A DNA stretch of 64,000 nt from JBGPLJ01 sp963826145 (GCA_963826145.1 CAWGVW010000001.1:806001-870000); one strand, 5' to 3'. Numbered from the stretch's first letter, positions 55,475 to 64,000 are shown. Numbers and translations are program-made. Notes: generated by a model not told the origin, from the sequence alone.

Positions 55475-56305
55475 ATGGAAGATAAGCTAACGCCGTCGCT
55501 CCTGAGAGCGTGCCGGACGCTGTTGCGACCGGTCGTGCGGCTTCTGCTTCGCAGTGGCGTGAGCTGGCGCGACTTCGCTGAGACGGCACGCGAGACCTTC
55601 GTTGACGTCGCCACCACGGAATTTGGCATTCGCGGTCGCCCCACCAACGTCTCCCGCGTGGCGATCCTCACCGGCATCTCCCGGCGCGACATTCGCAAGT
55701 TGCGTCAGCAGCTCCGGGAACCCGCAGCGGATGTCCCTGAATATTTGAATCCCGCAACGCGCGTGCTGTCTGGCTGGCATCAAGACGCAGACTTCCTGAC
55801 AGACGATGCTCGACCGAAGGCGGTGAGCATCGACAGTGGGGAGAGTTCCTTCGCGGAGCTGTGTCGCAGGTACGGTGGAGACGTTCCACGCGGCGCATTG
55901 CTGAAGGAGTTGATCGCGATCGGCGCTGTGGAGAAGGCCGCAGGCGGAGAACTCCACGTGCGGAGTCGCGTCTACATACCGCGGCGGGTCGATCCGGCCA
56001 AGACATTGCGCGCAGGCAGTGTCCTCGGCGACATCGGCAATACGGTTGTTCACGACCTCCTTTGCAAACCGCGCGATCCCCTTCGTTTTGAGAGGCGGGC
56101 GGCGAACGGCATGATCGATCCCAGGCATCTGCCGGCGTTTCGGGAATTCCTGGAGCTCGAAGGCATGCAATTCCTCGAGCGGATCGACGACTGGCTGACG
56201 CAACACGAAGTCGAAGAGTCCTCGGCCGCTGGCCGCACCGCGGTGCGGCTCGGCGTCGGCATGTACCACATTCAAGATGATGTAGAACGAGGCGCAAGCA
56301 AATGA
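55475..56305 (+). CDS. DUF6502 family protein
   Basis: Protein of 276 residues starting LTPSLLRACRTLLRPVVRLL and RSGVSWRDFAETARETFVDVA, with RPTNVSRVAILTGISRRDIR resembling a helix-turn-helix; this matches what I recall of DUF6502, of unknown function. I chose ATG 55475 because the upstream ATG 55454 lies within the 19-bp palindrome. No ribosome site is clear, so the message may be leaderless. It overlaps the DUF5666 gene by four bases. Confidence 0.75.
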   Translation: MEDKLTPSLLRACRTLLRPVVRLLLRSGVSWRDFAETARETFVDVATTEFGIRGRPTNVSRVAILTGISRRDIRKLRQQLREPAADVPEYLNPATRVLSGWHQDADFLTDDARPKAVSIDSGESSFAELCRRYGGDVPRGALLKELIAIGAVEKAAGGELHVRSRVYIPRRVDPAKTLRAGSVLGDIGNTVVHDLLCKPRDPLRFERRAANGMIDPRHLPAFREFLELEGMQFLERIDDWLTQHEVEESSAAGRTAVRLGVGMYHIQDDVERGASK

Positions 56306-57732
56306 CTGGCATACCATCGGCGCGACGACTGACGCTTCTCGCACTGCTCGCGGCGCTTGCCTTCGCGACGGGGTGCAGCAGCGGAGGCACCGAGGTAGGT
56401 GGCATCGATGGTGGCGGCGTTGCTCGCGGCGCGATCACGGGTTTTGGCAGCGTCTTCGTCAATGGCGTCGAATATGCGACGACGGGCGCGCAGATCACGA
56501 TCAACGGCCAGTCGGGCGCGGAAGCGCAGCTGCGAATCGGTCAGGTCGTCACCGTGCGTGGCACGTTGGCGGCGAGTGGCATGACGGGCGATGCGCGGGC
56601 CATCAGTTTCGATGACGACGTCACCGGACCGATCAGCTCGATCGACCTCGCGGCCGGTTCGTTTGTCGTGCTTGGCCAGACCATTCACACCGATGCAACG
56701 ACAACGCTCGACGCGTCCAGCATTCAGCCCGCCGAGTTTGCGAGCCTCGCGGTCGCCGATCCCGTTGAGGTCAGCGGATTCCATGACGCCGCTGGAGCGA
56801 TCGTGGCATCCCGAATCGAGCGACACGCCGGCGGTGGCCTGGAAGTTACCGGCACCGTCTCGAATCTCGACAGCAATGCCAAGCAGTTCTCGCTGAATTC
56901 GCTCACTGTCGACTACGCCGCCGCGATGCTGCCGAACGGGGCACCAACCAGCGGCGCCTGTGTCGAGGCAAAGGGCGACAGTACAAGCTTGAGCGGCGGC
57001 GTTCTGCACGCGACGCAAGTAGAGGTGAAGTCCTGCCAGTTTGCAGTGGCTAACGGTGACCACGGCGAGATCGAAGGGCTCATTACGGCGTTACGGACGG
57101 CGGCCGACTTCGATGTCGGCAGCCAGCGAGTGGCAACGAACGCTTCGACGATGTTCGAAGGTGGCAGCTCGGCCACGCTGGCGGCGAATGTCCGGGTCGA
57201 AATTGAAGGGACTTTCGATGCCAACGATGTGCTCGTCGCAAGCACAGTGGAGATCAAGCGGGCGAGCCAATTACGCGCGCAGGGCACGATTGACAGTCTG
57301 AATGCGGGGACGTCGACATTCACGATTTTTGGCATTCCATTCACCACCAACACGGAAACGCGGTTCGAGGACGATTCCTCGCAGAATTCGCCGCCCTTCA
57401 ACTTCTCATCGCTCCGGGTCGGTGACTACGTCGAAGCCAAGGGGACGCCCGGTCAGGTCGCGAACAGCGTCGTCGCGAGCGTAGTCGACCGCGAAGAAAT
57501 CGACGACGAACGCGAGCTGCGTGGCTTCGCGATGACCGTGAGCGCGCCCACACTCGCAATTCTTGGCGTCAATGTCGTCACTGACGCCGGCACGACTTTC
57601 GATGACACGTCCGGGGCCGCCATCACGGCCGCGGAGTTCTTCGCCGAGGCTCCCGGGCTCCTGGTTGACGCACAGGGTAGCTGGGACGGTGCGAACTTCC
57701 TCGCAAGCAAACTGGAGATCGTCGGTCCATGA
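56302..57732 (+). CDS. DUF5666-domain lipoprotein
   Basis: Protein of 476 residues with a lipoprotein signal (hydrophobic stretch, then lipobox ending in Cys: LAFATGC) and then repeated beta-rich DUF5666 units of about 70-80 residues, each with a G-x-V-x-V-x-G-type core (for example RGAITGFGSVFVNGVEY and LRIGQVVTVRGTL). The function is unknown; a cell-surface or periplasmic binding role is possible. It is coupled to the DUF6502 gene upstream and overlaps the LuxR gene downstream by four bases. Confidence 0.8.
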   Translation: MTGIPSARRLTLLALLAALAFATGCSSGGTEVGGIDGGGVARGAITGFGSVFVNGVEYATTGAQITINGQSGAEAQLRIGQVVTVRGTLAASGMTGDARAISFDDDVTGPISSIDLAAGSFVVLGQTIHTDATTTLDASSIQPAEFASLAVADPVEVSGFHDAAGAIVASRIERHAGGGLEVTGTVSNLDSNAKQFSLNSLTVDYAAAMLPNGAPTSGACVEAKGDSTSLSGGVLHATQVEVKSCQFAVANGDHGEIEGLITALRTAADFDVGSQRVATNASTMFEGGSSATLAANVRVEIEGTFDANDVLVASTVEIKRASQLRAQGTIDSLNAGTSTFTIFGIPFTTNTETRFEDDSSQNSPPFNFSSLRVGDYVEAKGTPGQVANSVVASVVDREEIDDERELRGFAMTVSAPTLAILGVNVVTDAGTTFDDTSGAAITAAEFFAEAPGLLVDAQGSWDGANFLASKLEIVGP

Positions 57733-58427
57733 ACGCACAACAGCGAGAAATCGAGATGCAGATCGACAGCATCTCCATGCGCGGGGCGGCCATCGTCGGA
57801 TCCGATGTGTTGCTTCGCGACGGCATCGGCGCGTTGCTGACCGAGCGCGCGCAGACGGCCACGGCGCATGCCTTCGCAAGCGTAGACGAACTGCTGTCAT
57901 CGTCCCGCCTGCGCGATATTGACGTTGTGCTCGTCGACTGCGTGATGCCCGGAATCGTGGCTCTGTCATCCGCGTTGTCGCGACTGCACAAGGCACTGCC
58001 GGAATGTGCAGTCGTGGCGCTGGTGCATCAGCGCGACTTCCGGTTGCTCGCGCCGCTTTTTCGGTGGAGGCGCTGTGCCTGCGTGCTGAAAGAGGAAGGC
58101 TACTCGGAACTCGAGAGGGCGCTCGGCGCCGCGCTCTCAGGAGCGAGCTACCTGAGTCCGGGCACTAGTGCCGATCGGCCGTCAAATGGCTCCGATAGTT
58201 CCGATTGCAACGGCAAGTCACTCTCGGCGCGTGAGACGGAGATCATGCAGTTGATTGCCTCCGGTCAGCGCACGCGTGAGATTGCAGACAGGCTCTCGCT
58301 CAGCCCGAAGACGATTGAGAAGCATCGGGCCAATCTCATGCGCAAGATCGGCGTTCGAAATATCGCCGGTGTCGCCCTGTTCGCGGTTGGGCACGCGTCC
58401 GATGTATCGCCGCGCGTGGAATCCTGA
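57729..58427 (+). CDS. LuxR/NarL-type response regulator with degenerate receiver
   Basis: Protein of 232 residues. The N-terminal receiver-like domain has a candidate phospho-acceptor Asp in VVLVDCVMPG and a Lys in CVLKEEGY, but the usual acidic pair at the start is absent (AAIVGSDVLLRDG), so normal phosphorylation is doubtful. The C-terminal LuxR helix-turn-helix is clear (LSARETEIMQLIASGQRTRE, then LSLSPKTIEKHRANLMRKIG). No kinase is adjacent. It is co-transcribed with the DUF6502/DUF5666 genes. Confidence 0.87.
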   Translation: MNAQQREIEMQIDSISMRGAAIVGSDVLLRDGIGALLTERAQTATAHAFASVDELLSSSRLRDIDVVLVDCVMPGIVALSSALSRLHKALPECAVVALVHQRDFRLLAPLFRWRRCACVLKEEGYSELERALGAALSGASYLSPGTSADRPSNGSDSSDCNGKSLSARETEIMQLIASGQRTREIADRLSLSPKTIEKHRANLMRKIGVRNIAGVALFAVGHASDVSPRVES

Positions 58428-58441
58428 AGCGAGATCCAGAC

Positions 58442-58825
58442 TCAGAGTTCTCCTGGAACGATTCGATCGACAACGCGGCCGATCATTGTTCGCAGGGCCT
58501 CGCCGCCGCCGGATTGACGAGCGCATTCTTCAAAAACCAGAAGGTGCACGACGTCGCGGAAGCGAACGTCGCGCTCGCGCGGCCATTGAGCAAAACTGGC
58601 GTCCGCGCGGCTGACGGCGAGCGCGGCAGGGCCGCTTCCCGACCCGAGATGCTGCGCGACCACGGCCTCATAGAGAGGTCGGCCGGCCAATGCAGGTTTG
58701 GTTCGCCGGACTTTCCGGAACAGATTGAGCAGCTCCATGCTCGCCCGTCGCGCGTGTCGGCGCTCGATCCAATTCGCAACCATGCCAATGTTTCGTAATC
58801 GCTGCAGGTACGAGCCCGCTGGCAT
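58442..58825 (-). CDS. Hypothetical protein
   Basis: Protein of 127 residues from ATG 58825, which has GGAG six bases upstream; an ATG at 58846 is in frame. It is Arg- and Ala-rich, mostly helical, with no signal peptide. No family recognised. It converges on the LuxR gene 14 bases away and lies downstream of the copper cluster on the same strand. Confidence 0.5.
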   Translation of the reverse strand: MPAGSYLQRLRNIGMVANWIERRHARRASMELLNLFRKVRRTKPALAGRPLYEAVVAQHLGSGSGPAALAVSRADASFAQWPRERDVRFRDVVHLLVFEECARQSGGGEALRTMIGRVVDRIVPGEL

Positions 58826-58976
58826 CAGTGTCTCCGCCTGGCGCATCGACCAGTCATTATCCTATCAGGAAGGTGGTTGTCCGCGGTGTCGAGGAAACTG
58901 AGGTCAGGCCGCTAAGTCGGCTTGTCAGGGAATGCGATCGCGGCATCGGTAGCCATGCGGCGAGTACACCAGGCCG

Positions 58977-59087
58977 CTAGACGCGGCTGAAGAGCAGCGA
59001 AAGCACGCGCCCTGCAATGCGAATTACCGAGCCGACGACCATTCCGTGCAGCTCGTCGGTCTCGACTCGCATACTGGCGCCGGCCAT
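58977..59087 (-). CDS. Small ORF of 36 residues downstream of the copper ATPase
   Basis: A 36-residue frame (MAGASMRVETDELHG, then a hydrophobic/amphipathic part ending LLFSRV) starts at 59087, twenty bases after the ATPase stop, with AAGGA at a good distance. Codon third positions are GC-rich as in neighbours. It is not assigned to any family; a small copper- or membrane-associated peptide is possible. Confidence 0.45.
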   Translation of the reverse strand: MAGASMRVETDELHGMVVGSVIRIAGRVLSLLFSRV

Positions 59088-59107
59088 GGCCCAATCCTTC
59101 TGTTGTG

Positions 59108-61411
59108 TCAGCGGACTGCGCTACGCAATCGCAGCGCATTCCCGATCACCGAGATTGACGACAGGCTCATCGCCAGGGCCGCGACCAATGGACTCAAGAG
59201 CCAGCCGGTGAGTGGATAGACCACGCCGGCAGCAAGCGGAATACCAAGCGCGTTGTAGCCGAACGCAAAAATCAAATTGCCGTGAATGTTCCGGACAGTG
59301 GCGCGGCTCAATTGACGCGCGCGCACAATGCCGCGCAAGTCTCCCTTGACGAGCGTCACCTGCGCGCTCTCCATCGCGATGTCGGTTCCTGTTCCCATGG
59401 CGATGCCGACGTCGGCTTTGGCGAGCGCCGGGGCGTCGTTGATGCCATCGCCTGCCATCGCGACGTGCCGGCCCTCGCGTTGCAGGCGCGCGACCACTTC
59501 CACCTTTTGCGCCGGCTGTACCTCGGCAATTACTTCGTCAATCGGCAATCCGGCGGCGATCGCGGCGGCCGTCGTGCGGTTATCGCCCGTCAGCATGATG
59601 AGCCGCAGGCCTTCGGCCTTGAGCTCGTTCAGCGCCGCGGGCGTCGTTTCCTTGATCGGATCGCCAACCGCAATGATGCCGGCGAGCTCGGCGTCGACCG
59701 CAAGAAACATCGTCGTCTTGCCCTTACGCCGCAGCGACTCGACTTCCGTCGCCACGGCATCGATTACAACATGACTGCCGTTCATGAGTGCGGCGTTACC
59801 GAGTGCAATCTTTCGACCAGTGGAGGTGCCCGTGACTCCTTGTCCCGTGACGGACTGAAACGCCGTCACTTCCGGTATGGATACCCGACGCTCGGTGGCG
59901 CCTTCGACGATAGCGCGCGCAAGCGGGTGTTCACTAGCGCGCTCGAGCGCGGCAGCGAGTCCAAGTACCTCACCTTCCGTGAGCGAGTGCAGTGCGACGA
60001 CGCGATCCAGAATCGGCCGGCCAAGCGTCAGCGTTCCGGTCTTGTCGACGACCAATGTATCGACGTTTCGCAGTGTTTCGATCGCCGCGGCATTGCGAAA
60101 GAGAACGCCAAGCTGTGCACCGCGGCCGCTCGCCACCATGATCGAAATGGGGGTTGCAAGCCCAAGCGCGCAGGGACAGGCAATGATCAACACGGCCACG
60201 GCATTGACGAGCGCATAGGCGAAACGCGGCTCCGGGCCGACGAACCACCACACCAGAAAGGTTACGATGGCGATAGCGACAACCGACGGCACGAACCAGG
60301 CGGAGACCTGATCCGCGATTCTTTGGAGCGGCGCGCGCGAGCGCTGCGCATCCGCAACCAGTGCGACGATCTGCGCGAGCAGACTCGCCGCGCCCACGCG
60401 TTCTGCCTCGACGACGAGCGTGCCCGTCTGGTTGACGGCCGCGCCCACGACACGGCTGCCAACCGCCTTCTCGACGGGCAGCGATTCGCCGGTGAGCATC
60501 GACTCGTCGACGCTGGAGAGCCCCTCGACGACGCGCCCGTCCACGGGAATCTTTTCTCCGGGTCGCACGCGCACGCGATCGCCGACGACGATTGTGTCGA
60601 GTGGAACGTCGTCTTCGGTACCGTTCGCTGCGATGCGTCGGGCAGTCTTCGGCGCCATTCCCAGGAGTTGCCGGATTGCGGCGCTGGTGCGGCCCCGCGC
60701 TTTCAGCTCGAGCCATTCACCGAGGAGCACCAGCGCGACAATTGCAGCGGCAACTTCGAAGTAGACGTTCACCATGCCGTTCGGATCGCGCATCTCAGGT
60801 GGAAACGAGGCGGGCGCAAGCGTTGCGACCACGCTGAATGCAAAGGCGACGACTACGCCGAGACCGATCAGCGTGTACATGTTAGGAGAGCGGTTGACGA
60901 CGCCGAGCCACCCGCGCCGGTAGTAGTCGGCCGCTGCCCAGAGCACCACCGGCGCGCTCAAGCCAAACTCCAGAGTGCGAAGCGTTCGCGCCGTCGTCGA
61001 CGTGAGCATCAAGTGAAGGAGGTGAGGCGTCATTGCAATGAGCAGGACGGGGAGCGTCAGTGCCACGGCAACGACGAGGCGCAACCGCACGTTGCGGATC
61101 TCGCTGTCGTCCTCGGCGGCCGCCGGCATCAACGGCTCAAGGGCCATCCCGCATATCGGGCAGGTGCCGGGACCGATCTGCCGGATTTGCGGGTGCATCG
61201 GGCAGGTGTAGATCGTCCCGGATGGTGCCTGCTCGACGGGTCCTGCGGTTTGATCGGCTTGCTGATATTGCGAAGGATTCGCCATGAACTTGCTTCGGCA
61301 GCCGGCCGAGCAGAACGCATACGATCGCCCGGCATGCTCGGCCTTGTGAGGTGATGTCGGGGCGACTGTCATGCCGCACACCGGATCGATGTTTGTCGGT
61401 TGACTGTCCAT
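59108..61411 (-). CDS. copA: Cu(+)-translocating P1B-type ATPase
   Basis: Heavy-metal P-type ATPase of 767 residues. Instead of the usual HMA domain it has an N-terminal YHS domain (DPVCGMTV, FCSAGCRSKF) and a second metal-binding module (YTCPMHPQIRQIGPGTCPICG). The core has the CPC copper motif in ACPCALGLATP, the phosphorylation site DKTGTLT, the HP motif in SEHPLARAIV and MAGDGINDAPALAKADVG. ATG 61411 follows AAGGA; ATG 61429 is possible. It exports Cu(+) from the cytoplasm. Confidence 0.92.
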   Translation of the reverse strand: MDSQPTNIDPVCGMTVAPTSPHKAEHAGRSYAFCSAGCRSKFMANPSQYQQADQTAGPVEQAPSGTIYTCPMHPQIRQIGPGTCPICGMALEPLMPAAAEDDSEIRNVRLRLVVAVALTLPVLLIAMTPHLLHLMLTSTTARTLRTLEFGLSAPVVLWAAADYYRRGWLGVVNRSPNMYTLIGLGVVVAFAFSVVATLAPASFPPEMRDPNGMVNVYFEVAAAIVALVLLGEWLELKARGRTSAAIRQLLGMAPKTARRIAANGTEDDVPLDTIVVGDRVRVRPGEKIPVDGRVVEGLSSVDESMLTGESLPVEKAVGSRVVGAAVNQTGTLVVEAERVGAASLLAQIVALVADAQRSRAPLQRIADQVSAWFVPSVVAIAIVTFLVWWFVGPEPRFAYALVNAVAVLIIACPCALGLATPISIMVASGRGAQLGVLFRNAAAIETLRNVDTLVVDKTGTLTLGRPILDRVVALHSLTEGEVLGLAAALERASEHPLARAIVEGATERRVSIPEVTAFQSVTGQGVTGTSTGRKIALGNAALMNGSHVVIDAVATEVESLRRKGKTTMFLAVDAELAGIIAVGDPIKETTPAALNELKAEGLRLIMLTGDNRTTAAAIAAGLPIDEVIAEVQPAQKVEVVARLQREGRHVAMAGDGINDAPALAKADVGIAMGTGTDIAMESAQVTLVKGDLRGIVRARQLSRATVRNIHGNLIFAFGYNALGIPLAAGVVYPLTGWLLSPLVAALAMSLSSISVIGNALRLRSAVR

Positions 61412-61434
61412 ACGAGGTCCTTGAGTCATGAGCC

Positions 61435-62406
61435 TCAGCGCGCGGCTTTCCGGCTGGACCAGTGAATGTGGATGATCTTCCAGCCGCCTGGCTGCTTTCG
61501 CAGGATCATGGTCTCGGTGCCGACGATGTCCGCTGCTCCAGCGCCTTGCGCGGTGAGCTGCGACTCGGTCGCGACCCACGCGAGATCGCCGAGCGCATCA
61601 CCGGTACGTGAAATGACCTTGTGCTTTGCGGACTTCAGAAACGCCATATCGACGCCGAGATGCTCAGCCTCGTACTCACTGCGTGAACGCTCGACGCCCC
61701 CGCTCTCGTAGATGACAGCGGCGGGATCGAGCAGGGCGCTGGCGGCGCCAGCATTGCCGGACGCCAGCGCATCGAAGAACTGATCGACTATTGCAGCGGG
61801 CGCCGACGCATGATCGCTAGTCATGTCACTCTTCATCGGTCCCATTTCCATCGTGCCGTCATCAAGACTGTGTTCACTGTGGGCGCCATGCGAGTCGTCG
61901 CCTTCGCCTTCTGCCGTGATCGCGCGATACGCTTCTGGTGAGAGTTCCGGCAGTTTGCGAAGAAATGCGACCATCGCCCATATGCTGCGATCGTCGTGCG
62001 TTGTGCCCCACGCCGGCATGCCGGTCATCTTGAAGCCATGCTTGATGATCCAGAAGGTTTCCTGGGGAGAGTGATCGCGTCCGTGTTCGATGAGGTTCGG
62101 GGGCAGGGGATAGAGACCACGGCGCAGTTCCGACTCTTCGACGCCCGGTGCGAGGTGGCACCCCGTGCACATCTCCGCGTAGTGCTCCGCTCCCATGGCG
62201 ATGAGCTTCGCGTCATCCATGGCAGGTGCCGCGACACCATCCGAACGCACGGCGATAGATCGCTCGCGCGTGACATCGACGAGCCACTGCGTCACTGCCC
62301 AGTGCGGATTGTCGGCTGCGACACTATAGATGCCGGAATAAATGAATCCGAAACCAGCAAATAAAGTTGCCGCGAGAACGATAGCAACGAACCTGAGAGA
62401 TCTCAT
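61435..62406 (-). CDS. Cytochrome c domain fused to SnoaL/NTF2-like domain
   Basis: Protein of 323 residues. An N-terminal signal/anchor (about 1-25) leads to a cytochrome c domain with one heme site CTGCH (about residue 80) and a distal Met in KMTGMPAWG. A His/Asp/Met-rich linker (about 168-200) precedes a C-terminal NTF2-like (SnoaL/DUF4440 type) domain (about 205-318). The fusion in a copper cluster is unusual; the linker could bind copper. It lies between copB and the ATPase gene. Confidence 0.85.
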   Translation of the reverse strand: MRSLRFVAIVLAATLFAGFGFIYSGIYSVAADNPHWAVTQWLVDVTRERSIAVRSDGVAAPAMDDAKLIAMGAEHYAEMCTGCHLAPGVEESELRRGLYPLPPNLIEHGRDHSPQETFWIIKHGFKMTGMPAWGTTHDDRSIWAMVAFLRKLPELSPEAYRAITAEGEGDDSHGAHSEHSLDDGTMEMGPMKSDMTSDHASAPAAIVDQFFDALASGNAGAASALLDPAAVIYESGGVERSRSEYEAEHLGVDMAFLKSAKHKVISRTGDALGDLAWVATESQLTAQGAGAADIVGTETMILRKQPGGWKIIHIHWSSRKAAR

Positions 62407-62423
62407 GACTCACCTATTGGGTT

Positions 62424-63203
62424 CTAGAACCAAACTCGAATGCCCGCCACCGCGCGCAGCTCGCCGGCATCCTCCCCGGCAGCGCGCCGCATATCGGCGG
62501 TCTCACCCAATGCTTGGTTCCAGGTCAAACCAACATAAGGCGCGAACTCACGGCGAAACTCGTACCGCAGGCGCAGACCGATGTCGAGATTCGAGATCCC
62601 CGATCCGAGGCCGCGCTCTGGATCGCTCTTGCCGTAGAAATTCGTCTCAAGCTCCGGCTCGAGGATCAGACGCTGCGTGAAGAGCCACTCGTATTTCGCC
62701 TGGAAACGCGCGGCGGTGCGTCCGGCATCGCCGACATAGACGGTCCCTTCGATCTCGAACCACTGCGGCGCGAGACCTTGCATTCCAATCGCGGCCCAGG
62801 TGCGCGGCGGCCCTGCGCCGAAATCCTCACGCGCTCCCAGCTGCATGCTCCACCAGCGAGCGACGATCCGGTCCCACAGGAGTTCCGCGCGGGCATCTTC
62901 CGTCCGGCCTTGTACACGCTCCCCTTCGGTCTTGAACCGGAGCTTGTCGTAGTCGCCGCCGTACCAGGCGTGCGCATCCCAGGCGGCCGCGCCAGCGCCG
63001 TCGCCATCGCGCCACTCCAGTCGATCGAATGCGACCATGCCGATCGGTGCCGTGTCGTCCATTTCCATCATCGCGACCATCTCGTGATGGGACATGTCCG
63101 GCATCGACTTCGTGGGAGGGGCGGGCGGCACGTGCTGCGACTCATTCTCGGAGCGCGCTGACAGAGCCGCTAGCAAGCCAATTGCGAATGCCGTGATATG
63201 CAG
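62424..63203 (-). CDS. copB: Copper resistance protein CopB (start uncertain)
   Basis: Outer-membrane copper-binding protein of about 260 residues. After a signal-like segment (HITAFAIGLLAALSA) comes a Met/His-rich stretch (KSMPDMSHHEMVAMMEMDD) and a beta-barrel with YEFRREFAPYVGLTWN near the C-terminus, as in CopB/PcoB. No ATG, GTG or TTG is in frame close to the natural N-terminus; I give a CTG at 63203, but a base error is equally possible. It follows the multicopper oxidase. Confidence 0.83.
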   Translation of the reverse strand: MHITAFAIGLLAALSARSENESQHVPPAPPTKSMPDMSHHEMVAMMEMDDTAPIGMVAFDRLEWRDGDGAGAAAWDAHAWYGGDYDKLRFKTEGERVQGRTEDARAELLWDRIVARWWSMQLGAREDFGAGPPRTWAAIGMQGLAPQWFEIEGTVYVGDAGRTAARFQAKYEWLFTQRLILEPELETNFYGKSDPERGLGSGISNLDIGLRLRYEFRREFAPYVGLTWNQALGETADMRRAAGEDAGELRAVAGIRVWF

Positions 63204-63219
63204 TTGAGAATGCGTGGTC

Positions 63220-64000
63220 TCAACCTCCCGCCGCTGGCTGGGTCTCGGCCGCAACCACCACTTCGCGAAACATCCCCGCTTCCATGTGATAGAGCAGGTG
63301 GCAGTGGTACGCCCAGCGACCGAGCGCATCGGCGGTGACGAGATAGCTCAGGCGCTGCGCAGGCTGCACGAGGATGGTGTGCTTGCGTACCTGAAAGGCA
63401 CCGTCCGGCGACTGGAGTTCACTCCACATTCCGTGAAGATGAATGGGGTGGGTCATCATGCTGTCGTTGACGAGCACCACCCGCAGCCGCTCGCCGTGTT
63501 TGAAGCGCAGCGGCTCGGCTTCTGAATATTTCTTGCCGTCGAAGGACCACATGAAGCGTTCCATGTGGCCGGTAAGGTGCAGTTCGAGCTCGCGTCCCGG
63601 CGGACGCGAATCGATCGGTCCACCAATTGTGTGCAGATCGGCGTACGTCAACACACGCCGACCGTTGTCGCGCAGTCCGACACCGGGGTCCGACAAGCTG
63701 TTCTTCACTTGCATGACTTGGGCATCGACGCCGGGCGACTGTTCGGATGCGGGGTGCTTCAGGGGGTCCTGATCCGTTGCGTGCGAGTGGTCCATGCCGG
63801 GCATGTCTGGCATATCCGGCATGTCCTCCATGCCGGCCATGTCATGACCCATGCCTATATCGGCCATCGAGAGGAGCAGTCGCGGATCGAGCGGTGGTAT
63901 GTTCGCTTGCAGGCCGGGCCGTGGCGCCAGTGTGCCGCGCGCGTACCCCGACCTATCGAGCGACTGGGCGAAGAGTGTGTAGGGTTGCTCGTCCGAGGGC
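63220..64000 (-). CDS. copA: Multicopper oxidase CopA-type, C-terminal part (5' end outside window)
   Basis: At least 259 residues of a CopA/PcoA-type multicopper oxidase. A Met/His-rich segment of MDM-type repeats (about 63785-63860) precedes the last cupredoxin domain, with copper ligands in HPIHLHGMW and in YHCHLLYHMEAGM (type 1, 2 and 3 site residues). It oxidises Cu(+) in the periplasm. The frame is open to the window edge. It is the most upstream copper gene seen. The symbol is shared by convention with the unrelated ATPase. Confidence 0.9.
   Translation of the reverse strand, partial: PSDEQPYTLFAQSLDRSGYARGTLAPRPGLQANIPPLDPRLLLSMADIGMGHDMAGMEDMPDMPDMPGMDHSHATDQDPLKHPASEQSPGVDAQVMQVKNSLSDPGVGLRDNGRRVLTYADLHTIGGPIDSRPPGRELELHLTGHMERFMWSFDGKKYSEAEPLRFKHGERLRVVLVNDSMMTHPIHLHGMWSELQSPDGAFQVRKHTILVQPAQRLSYLVTADALGRWAYHCHLLYHMEAGMFREVVVAAETQPAAGG

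Noticed and set aside
59282..61354. 690-codon plus-strand open frame opposite the copper ATPase
   Set aside because: Antisense shadow with His/Arg/Asp-rich composition and no recognisable domain.
1..64000. CRISPR arrays, insertion sequences, prophage genes, tRNA or rRNA genes
   Set aside because: No regularly spaced repeats, transposase or phage proteins, or RNA gene signatures were seen on reading both strands.

Overview
The window is high-GC DNA from a Gram-negative bacterium. It encodes LPS export (LptF/LptG), lipid A aminoarabinose modification (Arn), TonB-dependent uptake with an ECF sigma/FecR pair, and periplasmic copper proteins. The gene mix (DUF6502/DUF5666 pair, STN-type TonB receptor, HutD, exported methionine sulfoxide reductases) suggests a gammaproteobacterium of the Steroidobacter/Nevskia/Xanthomonas type. 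This is inference only: there is no rRNA or tRNA gene in the window, and a betaproteobacterium is not excluded.

Layout. 0-4.7 kb: the tail of an AGE-family sugar epimerase, then an RND efflux pump and its adaptor. 4.7-20.8 kb: a methylated-amine catabolic island. A cupin-type XRE regulator diverges from the N-methylglutamate pathway operon mgdABCD-gmaS-mgsABC. Next come an ammonium transporter and a small membrane protein on the other strand, then a dimethylamine monooxygenase operon dmmABC plus a GcvT-like gene (dmmD-like). 20.8-32.6 kb: mixed metabolic genes, including an exported methyltransferase, HutD, an exported MDR oxidoreductase, an ornithine cyclodeaminase relative, PaiB, an amidase, an SDR, a cyclase/MetE-like/P450 run, an outer-membrane protein and a class V aminotransferase. 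32.6-44.9 kb: one tightly packed minus-strand run arnT-arnE/F-arnB-arnC-arnA(formyltransferase)-arnA(decarboxylase)-arnD-lptF-lptG-Omp85-like-MFS. 45.0-50.7 kb: ECF sigma, FecR, TonB receptor, a small protein and a GT9 glycosyltransferase. 50.8-58.4 kb: chromate transporter, a CcdA-thioredoxin (DipZ-like) protein with exported MsrB and MsrA, then DUF6502, DUF5666 and a LuxR-type regulator. 58.4-64 kb: a minus-strand copper cluster (multicopper oxidase, CopB, cytochrome c-NTF2 fusion, Cu ATPase and a 36-residue ORF).

How the parts fit. The island gives a complete route from dimethylamine to monomethylamine and formaldehyde (DmmABC). Methylamine then passes to gamma-glutamylmethylamide (GmaS), N-methylglutamate (MgsABC), and glutamate plus a folate-bound C1 unit (MgdABCD). 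Amt handles ammonium or methylammonium. A perfect 15-bp palindrome lies between the regulator and mgdA, and a 13/15 copy lies upstream of dmmA, which suggests one regulon.

A striking feature is that every interrupted gene I could resolve is broken by single-base +1 insertions, never deletions. Nine of about twelve lie between 9.8 and 19.8 kb. Residual long-read consensus error is the simplest explanation, but recent decay of the island is possible. The reading frames below are described as if each extra base were removed. I saw no CRISPR array, transposase, tRNA or rRNA gene.
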